64,000 nucleotides of DNA from Magnaporthiopsis rhizophila (GCA_003049465.1 PYSS01000004.1:128722-192721), one strand, 5' to 3'; counted from the first letter of the stretch, positions 1-11,991 are shown. Numbers and translations: made by a program. Notes: generated by a model not told the origin, from the sequence alone.

Positions 1-952
1 GGGGGGGGGGGGGGCCTGCAGCTTGGGGCCTGACAAGCGTGGGACGCGGGAAGTCTGTTTCTGTCCTGGCAGATCCGTCCAGTCACTACAACCTCCGACC
101 TTCTCGCAACCACCCGCCGCCGCCGTCATCTGCCTGTTGCATCATCACTGAAGTGTCATACCGACGATACCAATCCCGTTCTGCTTTCCCATCACGAGCA
201 TCCCCTTTCTCTGCGCATAGTATTATTATTCTTTTTCGCATTTGCATTCCCCTTCTTTTGATTCCCCCGGACCCTTTCCTCTTGCCATAGACTTTTTGTT
301 TGCTTGCGTCCAGAATACCAGAAACTCCCGACGGGCAGTGCCTCCTTGGAATTCCACTCCTTTGTTGTTTCCCGCCCCAGGAGACGGGACTGAATACCCA
401 CCCATCCGTAATACGCGCGCCATTTCCCGCGCCCCAGCTGTTTGCTCCCACCTCAACAGCCCATCTCCTACTCACGACTGTTATCGCGAAATCGAAGCGA
501 CCAGACGGACGGAATCTTGATCGCCCCAGCAGCGACTTGTCCATATACCCACCCACCAACCGCCCACCGTTTGCCGGGGCCTCCAACTCCATCCCATACC
601 TATACGTCGGCTGCCTGTCGCCGAGGTGACTCTTCCCCGACTGTTTGGCCCCTCCGCTTCCGTCGACTGCCCCCCTCGGACACGCGTAAAAGTACACTCC
701 GTTTGTGCAGGTCCCAGAACTGAACCCGGCGGCTAGGTGCAGGAGACTGCCCTTGGCCAGCTCTGCCAGGCAAAGGCGACTATATGCCTAGTACGTAGGC
801 CGCCTTCCCCGCTGTGCGCCCCGCGCTCTCGTAACACCCGCATCGCCTGATCTACAGCCCGGCTGTCTCCTGAAAGGCTACACATCATCGAGCCTGACTA
901 CGTCGGCAGGAAGCTGCTATCTTGTGCAGTGCTTTGGCTAACAGCTCATCCC
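1..952. other. Upstream region and probable long 5' leader of the WD40 gene
   Basis: No protein with recognisable features is seen here. The window opens with a run of 14 G, which may be a contig edge or a real homopolymer. The rest is C- and T-rich on the plus strand, as is usual for fungal promoters and leaders in front of a plus-strand gene. An antisense reading frame of about 200 codons (86-697) is low in complexity and has no domain, so it is not called a gene. Confidence 0.5.
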
Positions 953-3900
953 ATGCCAGCAGAAAAGTCGAAGAAAGATGTCAAAGAAAGCGGTGCAATC
1001 GCCGCCGCGGTGTCAAAGCATGCTGCTGGCCAGTTCTCGTACGTTTACACCCCTTGATCTTTGTGAGAGAGCGGGCTTTAGATGTAGAATTCCGTGGTCG
1101 CTGTAGACTTTGTTTGTTTCGTTGGGAACGTGGCTCCTCCTGCCGCATCGTGCAGCGGCTCTCATTTGTTGGCTGCCTACGTTTACTAACTCTTGCCTGG
1201 CCCAGCAACAGTGGCCTCAGCGTCCCTAGAGGGTTTGCATCAGACTCGTCCTCCTCCTCGGTCCAGTCTCCAGAGATAAAGCCCGTCGCAACGCCTTCGT
1301 CGAATGGCAACCCGACCTCGCCCATCCTGGACGCCATCACGAGCGCCTCGTTCGGGACAAACACCACTGCTCCGAGCATGGCCAACGAGTGGATGGCGTC
1401 AAGGGGCGCCCCCGGGATGGCGGGCTCGCCGGGAAATCTGATAAGCCTGATGGGCGAGTCGCCGCCCACCCAGCCGTCATCCTACGAGGACCCGCGGTCT
1501 ATGCCCTATGGATGGGCGTCTCCGCGCCCCTATATGAACAACCAGCGTCCGTCGCCTTCGCCTCCATCCTCGGTGGGTAGGCGACCGCTGAGCTATCATA
1601 TGGATGGCCAGTACCATCCGCCCGACGCTCACGCAAAGCCGGCTACTGCAGCCGTCCGCAGAAGCTCGCTACACTCCCACTACGCCCGGTCGCGCGGCAG
1701 CCCCAATCCGCCTTTGCCACACGAGCCACAGCCGCACTTTTACGGCGTGCCAGACTTAGGCTTCGACATCCAGCCCCAGCATGGCCTGAAGGCCGGTGAT
1801 CGCGGTTATCACTTTGCATTTGACAAGGTCCCCAGTGCGGGGCTGGATCGCACCCATGGCAAGGATAATGTCATTGTCGCTGGCTACGAGGGCGGTCTGG
1901 AGGTGTTCTCGGTTGGGAGGCGTGGTCTGGAGCCACTGGCCAGTCTGAACGGCCTGCGCGGCGGTGTTCATCACGCTGCAATCTTGCCTTGGACCTCTCA
2001 TGGCGGAAACCGTGATGTCTTTCCGCTTGTCGCGGTCGTCGTACACGGGCCAGTGCTCCAGTCGCCTGCCGCGGACGCAAGCCCCGAAGCGACGGATGAG
2101 GCAATTTCTGAGGATCGTCAGGGTCATGCTACGGCTAAGGGCGGCAGCATGCCAGTCGAGTTCTACCAAACGTCAGTCGAGGTTTACTCTTTGCGATCCG
2201 GCAGGCGGGTGGCTACCCTGCTTGAAGCGCCCAAGGTCCCAGTTACCACCCCAATCACCAGCCCAATCTTCAAAGCGCCACCGCCGTCGGGCGCCTTCCA
2301 GATCAAGGCAGACGCGGGAACCATCATGGTTTCGTCTGGCGTGACCGGAGAGTGCTGGGTCTACCGGCAAGTCTCCCCGGGGCCGCAGGAAGGCGGCATC
2401 GCTTTTAAGTGTGCTGGCAAACTGTGGACCGCTCTTCAGCAACCGTTCAAAGGCGACACTCAGCAAGAGGCGGAGCGGAACCGAGTATCGGCACAGAGAC
2501 CAAACGCCAGATCTCCCATAGTCTCGCTCAGGGGCCGATGGATCGCCTATTGTCCAGCAGCGCCTTCTTCGCAGATCTCCTTGAGGGCTGCGGTCACAGT
2601 TCCTCTGCATGGCAAGGCCCCAGGTGTGGCGACGGTGACCCCTCCCCCGTTGCCATCGGTTTCGTCCGAGGTCGATCTGCCCATATCGGACAGCCTAGTC
2701 AACAAGATTATGCGGGACGCGACGCAGGAGTTCATCCAGGGTGCCAAATGGGTCGGTCAGCAGGGCTGGCAGGCTTTCAATAACTACTGGAAGGGCCCTG
2801 CCAACTCCCGGAGCGCGGCCCGTTCGCCCCCTCTCGGCTCGCAGCCGTGGGCGAGCGGCAGCTATGGAAATCGCCAGGAGGCATCCCAGTTTCCACCCAC
2901 CCACGGCGCCATGACCCCGCCTGTCTCGAAAGAGCCCGGTATTGTCTCCATCGTGGATGCAGGGACGCTGGGCCACTCGACGGCGCTTCATCCCATCGCC
3001 ACGTTCTCTCCTCCCTTTGGATGCAGCTTCCTGAGCTTCAATCCGACCGGGCTCGCCATATTTACGGCGAGCAGCAAGGGAGATGTGCAGACGGTGTGGG
3101 ATCTGATGCGCATTCAATACGCCAAGAGCTCCCCTTTGCAGGCGTCGGCGGTGGTGGCTGTTCATAACGGCTCGAGGGTGCGCCAGGTCGCCCAGTTCTC
3201 GCGGCTGACTGTGGCGCGCATCGTCGACGTCTCGTGGGCGAAGCCTCACGGAGAACGTGCGGCCATGATCACGGAACGGGGCACTGTGCATCTTCTGGAC
3301 CTGCCGTCGAGCGCATTTACATGGCCACCTCCGCGTCGGCGGGTGCCGCCCCAGGATCCGGCCGTATCCCCGTCCGATACAAAGCATCCCGCCGTCTCCA
3401 TGGCGTCTTCCGCCTTCTCTACGGCTCTGGGCGTGGCTCGTCCATTGATGGCTAGGCCCCGGAGGAGCAGCAGCAACGTCCCGCAGCTGACCAGCTCGAG
3501 CATTGTTGATCATGCTAGCCACGGCGGGAAGGCTATTGTTGCATCCATAAGCCACTCTCTGGGAAAGACGGGCAGTGCAATTAACCAGCTCCGACACACT
3601 GGCGAAAACCGGGCCTCGTTGCCCCTGACGAATCTACCTCCAGCCGGCGCCTGTGCTGCTTGGGTGGCTGGGCGGAAGAACCATCAGCTGTATGTCCTCG
3701 GCGATGGACTGGTGCGAGCGTTTCCAAACCGCACCCGCAAGACAGCGTCAACGTCGGATCGGGGCCGCACACCGTGGTTGACGCGGCACAGGGATTACAA
3801 GGTTCCTGGCCTTCCAGAGGACACCATCGCCTCGGCAGTCAAGCAGTTCATCGACCCTGATGAATATCTTGACTTGACGGATCGGAACATGGACACAAAC

Positions 3901-4452
3901 AACACCACCATGGTTCTTGATACCAGGCGCCGGCTGCCGCAGCACGACGCCAGTGCCGAGTCGGCGATCCCACAAGCCGAGATCGAGTCAAGCGCTCCGT
4001 ATCAGCCGTTCCATACGGACAGACGCGTCGCCCTGTACAACTACTGCGAGCCGAAAGGTGTCCAGGAGTCAGCGGATGTCCAGTTGTCTGCCTTCCCAGC
4101 ACCATCGTCTTCGGGGAAGAAAAACAGGCAGCCAAGAGCCAGGACGGGCGAGACAAGGGCGGCCAGCGATGGCGGCTGGGTGTTCGGTCAGGTGCTGAAC
4201 ACGGTCAGGCTCGAGACAGGTCATCTGCAAGTTTCGGACGGAGATTGGTTCAACGCCAGCTCCAACGAGAGTCGGGCTCTGCCTCCGTCAGCCATGGAGA
4301 GGGTGCTCCAGCACGTGGGGGAGAATGATGATCAAATTGTTATCACGACTCGGCGCCGGCGAGGGGGCGGTGGCCGGGCGGCTGATGACGATGACGACGG
4401 CTTCTTCGAGGATGACTGCGAGGTGCTTGATTTTGCTGACCAGAGGGTTTAG
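953..4452 (+). CDS. WD40 beta-propeller protein, BCAS3-like
   Basis: Two exons, 953-1038 and 1206-4452, give 1110 aa. The intron (1039-1205) has a GTACGT donor, a TTACTAAC branch site and a CAG acceptor, and the phases match. The open frame can also be read from 922 through the intron, but the ATG at 953 gives a clean N-terminus (MPAEKSKKDVKE). Residues about 60-250 are Ser/Pro-rich and probably disordered. Propeller-like blades follow: a segment with DNVIVAGYEGGLEVFSV, then VEVYSLRSGRRVATL, then HPIATFSPPFGCSFLSFNP followed by TGLAIFTASSKGDVQTVWD. This last arrangement resembles the BCAS3/Atg18-type propellers that bind phosphoinositides at autophagic membranes. The C-terminus is acidic (DDDDDGFFEDD). 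Gene structure is well supported. The BCAS3 assignment is from motif memory and is moderate; a generic WD40 scaffold is the alternative. Confidence 0.85.
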
Positions 4453-5221
4453 ACTTTGATGTGGCAGCAATGCACATGTCTCACATGCCTTGACGGCCTT
4501 CACTCCCCACTCTGGGTTTCCTTCATTCATTCGTTCTTTGCCGTTTTTCTTCTGCCGCAACACTGAAGCGTGAGGATCACTGGACGGTCTTTTGAGTTCA
4601 ATTGATTGTCAGAGCAAATTGCGAGGATGCGTGTTTGGGGCACTCGATGGTGTTTGTGTCACTTTGTTGGAGATGTGCTCTCCGCCACTTTCGCTTTTTG
4701 CATTCACCTGCACTCCTTTCCTCAATGGCTGGGTATTGGAAGGTATTAGAGCTTGCTGCAAGAGCGACTTCGGCAGTTCCGTAGGTACACGGTTGGTTGT
4801 ACTTGGTCAGTACGTAGAAGCCAGCGTAAGAATAGGCCAAATAATATGCCTACTGCAAGATACCGGTCTCAACACTCGTATCAAAGCAGCAAGGAGATGG
4901 GCAAAATAAGCCCCACCAGCGTCTTCGAATGGTCTACTTGATGCATGCCTGACGTTTGACGAGACATCGATCAATGATGCCGCAAATTTAGGTAACATTA
5001 TCTTACAGGGAAATAAGTGTTACGAGTCTCCCCGAGCTAGATCATGGCGACTGATTGCTTTGCATCGAGCCTTTGGTGAAAAGCTCGATGGTTTTATGCA
5101 CCCTCTTTTTGCCCTAGGTGGCCATCTTACAACAGGGCCGCATATAACCTTCTGTTTCGTCCGTCCGAAATAACGCTGGAGGCTGCACGTAGCACGCAAC
5201 ATAACTCCCCATAAAAACTTT
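4453..5221. other. Convergent intergenic region (WD40 gene / DPM2)
   Basis: This 0.77-kb stretch separates two converging genes and should contain both 3' UTRs. I see no reading frame with family features, no tRNA and no long repeat. Confidence 0.5.
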
Positions 5222-5741
5222 TCAAGCCTTCTTCTTCGCCGCCGCGGCCTTGGCCTTGGCGGCCTTCTTCCTGTTGCTGCGGATCATGACGACGCTGAGG
5301 AACGAGCCGACGACGGCGGAGCCCAGGAGGATGAGGATGACGGGTATGCGGATGGCCCAGACGCGCGGGGGAAACACGTTCTGGAGAGGGTGGTCCGAGT
5401 CGACAAAGGGCTGAGAGGAGTTTTTGCGATTAGCAGATGGACGTGGCCCATCAACACATGCCGGCTGGGTTGCTGGCAGCATGTGGGGAAGTAGTGAAGG
5501 AAGCAAGCTGGAGCAGGCGGGCGGGAGCTAGCCCACTCACCATAATCAGTGTCCACACGCTGTAGTAGAGGAAGACGACGGACGCGGCCACGAGCATGGC
5601 GAGACCGACGAGTTTGTCAAGCTGGTGGTTGACGGTAGGTTCGCAAGCGGCGCGGGTCCTTTTGGTTAGCGACGTCTCTCCAAGAAGCGCGCGCGCATGG
5701 ACGGACAGGGCAACAGAGCAAGACAGGCGGCGGTTTACCAT
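5222..5741 (-). CDS. dpm2: Dolichol-phosphate mannose synthase regulatory subunit DPM2
   Basis: Three exons on the minus strand: 5739-5741 (ATG only), 5541-5621 and 5222-5410, giving 90 aa. Introns are 5622-5738 (GTAAAC donor, GCTAAC branch, CAG acceptor) and 5411-5540 (GTGAGT donor, CAG acceptor). The protein has two membrane helices, about residues 6-28 (VGLAMLVAASVVFLYYSVW) and 46-70 (IRIPVILILLGSAVVG), joined by a loop PFVDSDHPLQNVFPPRVWA. It ends in a Lys/Ala-rich cytosolic tail. Length, topology and the PFVDS..HPL..FPPR.WA signature are those of DPM2. In known systems this small ER protein stabilises the Dpm1 catalytic subunit and supports GPI-anchor synthesis. The first exon consisting only of the start codon is unusual. 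It is supported because joining it to the next exon gives M-LDKLVGLAML, as expected for the family. Confidence 0.9.
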
Positions 5742-6286
5742 TGTCGCAGCTGGAAGGTCCTGGTGGTGCTACGTTTGAGCGGAAAGGAGCGTGGTGCGGA
5801 GAGAAAGGACGGTGAAGGAACTCTCGCGACGAAGGACGGGCAAAAGCACACTGCCGTCGGGCCACGTTGGATGCTTTTCTTTTGGCGATGGAGTGACACC
5901 ACACAGTGACAGCCGCGTTCCCTCTGGGCTAGCGTTCAGGGGCGTGGCGCGCTGGGCCAGTTGTGGGGCGGGGTGCCTTTCAGCTGCCGCCCGGGAAGAC
6001 CCTGGCCAAGTGCATGCCCCATAAAGATTGCATCGTGAGTGCTCACCAGCCACCTGGCAATCATCAGTTGTGGCGTCCGATACAAATAATTTTGGGACCA
6101 GGGTCTGAGCCTCGCCAAAGCTGCTGCAAAGTCTCGCGATCACGCAGGCAAAAGGCGACCAACCAAGGTCGCGTTTGGTCTGACGTCAAAAAAACCAACG
6201 ACTTACGCATCGGATATCGAGATCGCACCGCCCGTTCGAAGAATTTCGATACCGCCCAAGCGTGCATTGGATTTGACGACGGCAGG
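5742..6286. other. Divergent promoter region (DPM2 / CWC22)
   Basis: Shared upstream region of 545 bp between two divergently transcribed genes. A reading frame continuous with CWC22 stays open back to 5963. However, the ATG at 6287 starts a Ser/Pro-rich sequence typical of CWC22 N-termini, and the upstream part shows no such character. A perfect TGACGTCA lies at 6181-6188. Confidence 0.5.
6181..6188. promoter_or_regulatory. CRE-like palindrome upstream of CWC22
   Basis: Perfect TGACGTCA, the binding palindrome of ATF/CREB-type bZIP factors, 99 bp before the proposed CWC22 start and within the divergent DPM2/CWC22 promoter. Sequence match only. One such 8-mer is expected by chance in a window of this size. 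Confidence 0.35.
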
Positions 6287-9200
6287 ATGCCGTCGCCCAT
6301 GTCTGGCGCGTCGTCGCCGAGAGCGCGTTCGCCGGCTTCGAAGCCTCTTCCGCTGGACGACGAACGGCCGCCGAAACCTACCGACTCGAAACCACAACGG
6401 GAAAGCCGTGATGATGAGAGGAGAGGGGAAAGGGGAGCGGGCGGCGGGGGAGGAAGAGGAGCAGGGCGGCACGAGCGTGGCAAGCGAGAAGGCGGCGACA
6501 AGTACCGGCCGGCGCGGCGCGAGCGGACACCGCCGCCGGTGGCGACGGAGGAGCAGAAGCAGGCGGCAGCCAAAGCCGAGTACGAGCGGCTGCTAACGGC
6601 CCGGTCGGGAGGCACGTACGTGCCACCGGCCAAGCTGCGGGCGCTGCAGGCGCAGATTACGGACAAGACGTCGACGGCGTACCAGCGCATGGCGTGGGAC
6701 GCGCTCAAGAAGAGCATCAACGGGCTCATCAACAAGGTCAACGTCAGCAACATCAAGCCGCTCGTGCCCGAGCTCTTCAACGAGAACCTCGTGCGCGGGC
6801 GCGGGCTCTTCTGCCAGAGCGCCGTCAAGGCCCAGGCCGCGTCGCTGCCCTTCACACCCATCTACGCCGCCCTCGTCGCCGTCGTCAACACCAAGCTGCC
6901 CCAGGTCGGCGAGCTGCTGCTGCGCCGCCTAGTCCTGCGCTTCCGCAAGGCCTTCCGCCGCAACGACAAGGCCGTCTGCCTGTCTGCCACCACCTTCGTC
7001 GCCCACCTAGTCAACCAGCAGGTCGCGCACGAGATGGTGGCCGCCCAGATGCTGCTGTTGTTGCTCAACAAGCCCACCGACGACAGTGTCGAGATCGCTG
7101 TCGGCCTGACCCGCGAGGTCGGCCAGTTCCTCGAGGAGATGAACGCGCCCATCGCAAACGCCGTCTTTGACCGCTTCCGCGACATCCTGCACGAGGCCGA
7201 CATCGCCAAGCGCACCCAGTACATGATCGAGGTGCTCTTCCAGACCCGCAAGGACCAGTTCAAGGACAACCCGGCCGTGCGCGAGGAGCTCGACCTGGTC
7301 GAGGAGTCGGATCAGATCAAGCACTTTGTCGAGCTGGACGGCGACCTCGAGGCCGAGGACACGCTCAACATCTTCCGCCACGACCCGAGCTACGAGGAGA
7401 ACGAGGAGAAGTACAAGAAGCTCAAGGCCGAGATCCTTGGCGAGGGCTCCGACTACGATGACGACAGCGACGATGAGGATGACGACTCGAGCGAGGATGA
7501 GGCCGAGACGGCCGAACAAAAGGCGGTCGACATCCAGGACCGGAGCAACGCCGACCTGGTCGCGCTGCGGAGAACGATATGTATGTGTGCCGTTGCCACG
7601 GTGGGACATGGGATTCGTTGCCAAAGGATCGTTACTGACAAGCCCGCCCCCTGATAGACCTTACCCTGATGTCCAGCATGGACCCCGAAGAAGCTGTGCA
7701 CAAGCTGATGAAGCTTAATCTGTAAGTGATGGCAGCATGCCAGTGCACCCCTTCCTGACACCAAAGAGAAAGAGATCGACTAACACATGGCAAAACAGAC
7801 CCCCTGGCCAGGAGCCTGAGCTGCCATCGCTCATCGTCGAGTCGTGTGCGCAGGAGCGGACGTATTCCAAATTTTACGGAGCCATCGGCGAGCGGCTGGC
7901 CAAGATCAACCGGCTCTGGACCGACCTCTTCGAGCGCTCGTTCGAGCACTACTACACAAACATCCACCGCTACGAGACTAATAGGCTGCGCAACATCGCC
8001 CGCTTCTTCGGCCACGTCTTCAGCACCGACGCCATCGGCTGGCACTGCATGTCGGTCGTGCACCTGAACGAGGAGGAGACAACGTCGGCGAGCCGCATCT
8101 TCATCAAAATCCTGTTCCAGGAAATCTCGGAAGCCATGGGCATGCCCAAGCTGGTGGCGCGTACCAAGGAAGAGCAGCTCCGCCCGTACATGGAAGGCCT
8201 CTTCCCGCGCGACTCGGCCCGCAACGTCCGCTTTTCCATCAACTACTTCACCAGTATCGGCATGGGCGTCCTGACGGAGGAGTCGCGCGAGTTCCTGCAG
8301 AACATGCCCAAGCCGACCCTGCCCGCGCCCCGCGCCGCCGCTGACCACTCCGACTCGGAGTCGTCGTCGGGATACTCGTCCTACACCGGCTCCTCGTACT
8401 CGTCGCGCTCCCGGTCGAGGTCCCGCCGGTCGCGCTCCTACTCGCGTTCGAGGTCCCGATCCCCCGCGCCGCGCCGCGGAAAGGCCCTGGCCAGGCGGCC
8501 ATCCCCGTCGCGCTCGAGATCCCGCTCTCGCTCTCGTTCAGTTTCCAAGTCTCGGAGCCCCGCGCCACGTCGCGGCCGCTCGTACAGCCGTAACCGGTCC
8601 GCATCGGCGGGCCGGTCCCGTTCCCGCTCCTACTCGCGGTCGCGGTCGCGGTCGAGATCCTATTCGCGATCGCGGTCTCGCACCCCGCAGCGCCGCGACG
8701 CACCCCAACAGCAGCAGCAGAAGCAGCAACAACAACAACCAGCCCAGCCGCGTGGCCGCCAGCGGTCCTACACGCCCAAGGGCCGCAGTGTCAGCCGCAG
8801 CCGCAGCAGGAGTCGCGGCTACAGCAGGAGCCCGCGCGGCCGCTCCTACACTAGGTCGCCAGAGCCTGCCACGGCGCGCGGCCGGCCAACGGCTGCAACG
8901 CGCAGGCCTGTCTCGGTGGACAGCAGGCGGTCGATGTCCAGGTCACGATCTCGGTCCAGGTCGAGGTCCCCCGTGGCCGCGCGCCGGCGGCGAGGCTCAT
9001 CTTATAGCCGCAGCCGCAGCCGCAGCCGCAGCCGCAGCCGCAGTCGCAGTTGCAGCCCGGTCAGGGACAGGGCCGCCGGCAACGCCGACCGAGGTACCGG
9101 TCGTGATGCGCGAACCAAGGCGGCCTCTAGGCGCGGTCGGAGTTACTCCCGCTCCATGAGCCGTTCCAGGTCCAGATCCAGGTCCAGGTCCGTGACGGCG

Positions 9201-9287
9201 TCGCCGTCCCCCGGTCCGTCTAGGCGGCGGAGGAGGGCGTCGTCCAGCGTCAGCGACACGCCGAGGAAGAGACGTCGGGAGAGCTGA
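6287..9287 (+). CDS. cwc22: Pre-mRNA-splicing factor CWC22
   Basis: Three exons, 6287-7580, 7658-7721 and 7799-9287, give 948 aa. Introns have GTATGT and GTAAGT donors and TAG and CAG acceptors. Residues 1-85 are Ser/Pro/Arg-rich. A MIF4G domain covers about 128-328 (TAYQRMAWDALKKSINGLINK onward), followed by an acidic linker (DYDDDSDDEDDDSSEDE). The MA3 domain begins near 428 and is rebuilt across both introns (DLVALRRTIYLTLMSSMDP, then EEAVHKLMKLNL). The stretch SIVESCAQERTY-like (read here as LIVESCAQERTYSKFYG) is the typical CWC22 signature. From about 633 to the end is an RS domain with many SRSRSR blocks and a short Gln tract. CWC22 is a spliceosomal protein that binds eIF4A3 in animals and is needed for catalytic activation of the spliceosome. 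The exon order and motifs leave little doubt about identity; the start codon is the least certain part. Confidence 0.95.
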
Positions 9288-9655
9288 GCCTGGTGGGATG
9301 TAGGGATGGATGGGCTCGACTCTGAGGTTGCAACATAATAGATTGATTGCGATTGGCTCCATCTTCTTATCCGACCGAGGATCCAGACTGTTTTGTAATA
9401 TAGTATCGCGAAAGGGAGCCTGAGGGAGAGGGAGGCGCTAGTAATGAATCCGCAAATGACGATGCCGAACACTTGGGACAACCCATCCTGCTCCTGCCTT
9501 GTGCTTTTTTCTTCATCAACTTTTCAGCCATCTGCGCCCCTCGGAGCATGCATTCTGCGATTGTTATTTGAGGAGATATCATAGTTTCGTCTTTATAAAT
9601 TTGTTTTTATTTCTTCTATTCCTTGTACTCATGTCAAAATATCGTCGTCTAATCA
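9288..9655. other. Convergent spacer CWC22 / DUS1
   Basis: This 368-bp spacer between converging stops is AT-richer around 9590-9650. It should hold the two 3' UTRs. No gene is seen. Confidence 0.5.
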
Positions 9656-11603
9656 TTATCCAGAAACAAGCTCGCTCGTCGGATAGTTGGTCTGCCTCTC
9701 CAGCTCAGCCACCTTGGCCTCCGTGGCAGCAGCGGTAGCCCCCGCTCTCTCAACGGGGACCTTAGCGGCGCCCATCTTGTGGCCCTTCTGCCGTCCTGCT
9801 GCTGCCGTCGGCGGTGTTGGTGGCGGCTTGGCCTTCCTGAGCGTAATGGCCCCCTTGGCCGCAGCCTCGGCCGGCAGCGGACGCACGATGGGCTGGACGA
9901 CCCACCACGGCCGCCTGCACCGCTTGACCGTCTCCAGCGAGCTTTCCACGACCGCCACGACGTCCTGGTCCACTGCTGCTTCGTCCCCGCCGCCCGCAAC
10001 CAGCTCCTTGGGCAGCTGCTTTACTTTGACGGCCGGCAGCGGCTCATCCTCGTAACTGCGCCCGCCCGTCCTCTCGTACTCGAGCATACCCTCGGCGACC
10101 CTGCGCTCGACCATGTCGAGGATCCGCTCAAGGTAGGGGAGGTAGCCCGAGCCCAGCCTCGCCCTGGCCAGCAGGTCGCGCACGTCGGTGTGCCGCGAGA
10201 CAAAGTGGCGTAGCATGTGGAACAGGTGGCCCTTGACGGCGATGTAGTTTGGCGACGGGATCTTGTCCTTTTTACCGATGCCTTCGGGGTCGTCCTCGCC
10301 AGCCCCATCCTTTTTGCTGTTGTTGTTGTTATTCTTTTTGCGCTTCTTGCGCGCCGGACCTTCCTCCTCCTTCTCGCCATTTTGATCCCCATTCGTCATT
10401 GTCGTTGCTGCTGCTGTGGTTGTCACAGCGGGGTCTGTGTCTGCTAGCGGCTGCGCCAGCCAAGCCTCGTCGTCGCCTGGCACAAACAGCGGCCTCCGGC
10501 TGGGCGGCTCCTCGCCCTGGACGTAGCGGTGCAGGATGTCGAGATACCGGCGCAAAACGGCATCGACGCGGAACCCGCCGAGGCCGTCCACGCCACACCA
10601 GTACTCGCCCCTGACAAAGGTCTCCCCGGCATCCTCGCCGGCCGGCGGCTCGCGCGCGAAGATGGACGGGTCGCTGAGGTTGCCCTCGGCCGACATGACG
10701 CCGTCGGCGCCCGTGGCGGCGAGGCAGGCATCGACGTCTGCGTGCTGCAGCACGTTCCCGTTGGCGAAGAGGACCGTGTCAGGCGGCAGCTCGTCGCGCA
10801 GGCGGCGGATGGCGGCCCAGTCGGCGAGGCCCGTCAGGTGGCCCTTTTGCTCGCGCCGGCGGCCGTGGACGGTCAGGATGCTGGCGCCGGCGTCGAGCAC
10901 GTTGCGCGCGTAGGCGAGCGTGGCCTCGTGGGTGTCGAGGATGCGGATCTTGGCCGTGACGGGCACGGGCAGCTCCTCGTGCAGCGTCCTGATCAGGCGG
11001 TGGATCAGCTCCTGGTCCTCCTGCAGGAAGGCGCCATACCGGCCCTTCTTGGCGATGCCCTGGGGGCAGCCGAGGTTGAGGTCGACGGCGTCGCAATAGG
11101 GGGCCACGCGCGTGGCGGCGTCGAGCAGCACGGCCGGCTCGTTGGCGCAGAACTGGACAAAGAGGGGCCGGTCGATGGCCGGGTTCCCGTCCAGCCACGG
11201 CGTCGGCTCCGCATCGGGGCTTTCTGTGTCGGGGCGCGTCGGCTGGAAGTGCGAGTCCCGGTAGGCTTGGGTTTCGCTGAAGAGGCGGGCGTGAAGCATG
11301 GGCGAGTAGGCAAGGAGTTTGGACTGCTCAGATTTGGGCATGAAGGATCGTGTGAGCATGCGCCAGGCCTGCGGACCACAAAGATTTCTTCCGTCAGCTA
11401 TATGCATGGCCACCAGGCTGGTTACCAGGAGGGTTCTTGGGGGACAAACATTGATACAAAAGCAAACATACAAATTCGGACTGGTCCACCATGGGAGCAA
11501 CAATGTACTTGGGGCTACCAATGCTCTCGTAGAACGCTCGCCCGTGCAGCTTCTTCGGCCGTTGGGGCTCTAGCCCGGGCGCAGCCGGCTCGAGTGAGGA
11601 CAT
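9656..11603 (-). CDS. dus1: tRNA-dihydrouridine synthase 1
   Basis: Two exons on the minus strand, 11472-11603 and 9656-11368, give 614 aa. The intron (11369-11471) has a GTATGT donor and CAG acceptor, and joins VAPMVDQSEF to AWRMLTRSF. This junction is the classical DUS flavin-barrel start (APMVxxSexxwR). The barrel continues with PLFVQFCANEP, DLNLGCPQGIAKKGRYGAFL (catalytic Cys near residue 145), TAKIRI, LTVHGR, FANGNV and DGVMSAEGNL. The enzyme reduces U16/U17 of tRNA to dihydrouridine using FMN and NADPH. A low-complexity Lys/Asn-rich insertion (KKRKKNNNNN) separates the barrel from the helical tRNA-binding region (YIAVKGHLFHMLRHF). The C-terminal 100 residues are Ala/Lys-rich and unassigned. 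An in-frame ATG at 11636 is possible, but the one at 11603 has the better context (GCCGCCATGT). Confidence 0.93.
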
Positions 11604-11912
11604 GGCGGCGCCCTTGGTTGCTATCGTCCCCCTCATAGTCCGGCTCGGGGCCGCGATGCGGCCCAGTCTCAGGCGGCGCAGCAGAAGTGCCAGCGCGACA
11701 GCTCAGAAATCAGCGCAGCGGGGCTGTGAGCTGTCAATGGGGTCGTGGAGGTACTCTATCCGTCCAGACGCTTCGTCAATAGGTGGTTGTTGTCCATTAT
11801 CGATGGCTTCCCAAAGCGCGTGGGGCAATCCAATCCAGCAGCCAAAGAAAAAAAAAAAAAAAAATCTTAGCCAGAGCTACCTAGGCTGCAAGGCTGAAAA
11901 GCCATCCCGCCG

Positions 11913-11922
11913 CTGATTGGTC
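11913..11922 (-). promoter_or_regulatory. CCAAT-type box upstream of DUS1
   Basis: On the minus strand the sequence reads GACCAATCAG, about 310 bp before the DUS1 start and on its coding strand. This matches the core bound by fungal HAP complexes. Motif match only. Confidence 0.35.
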
Positions 11923-11983
11923 AAGCGTCAAAAAGAAGCAACTCGGCTGGCTCCCCTCGACCTCGGCGGGAGGCTGCAGAAAA

Positions 11984-11991
11984 TGACGTCA
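11984..11991. promoter_or_regulatory. CRE-like palindrome upstream of DUS1
   Basis: Second perfect TGACGTCA in the window, about 380 bp upstream of the DUS1 start and 62 bp beyond the CCAAT-type box. Motif match only. Confidence 0.35.

Noticed and set aside
86..697. Minus-strand frame of 203 codons near the window start
   Set aside because: No domain, no homologous feel, and in the leader region of the WD40 gene.
10529..11638. Plus-strand open frame of 369 codons
   Set aside because: It lies antisense to the well-supported DUS1 coding sequence. Such mirror frames arise from GC-rich third positions.
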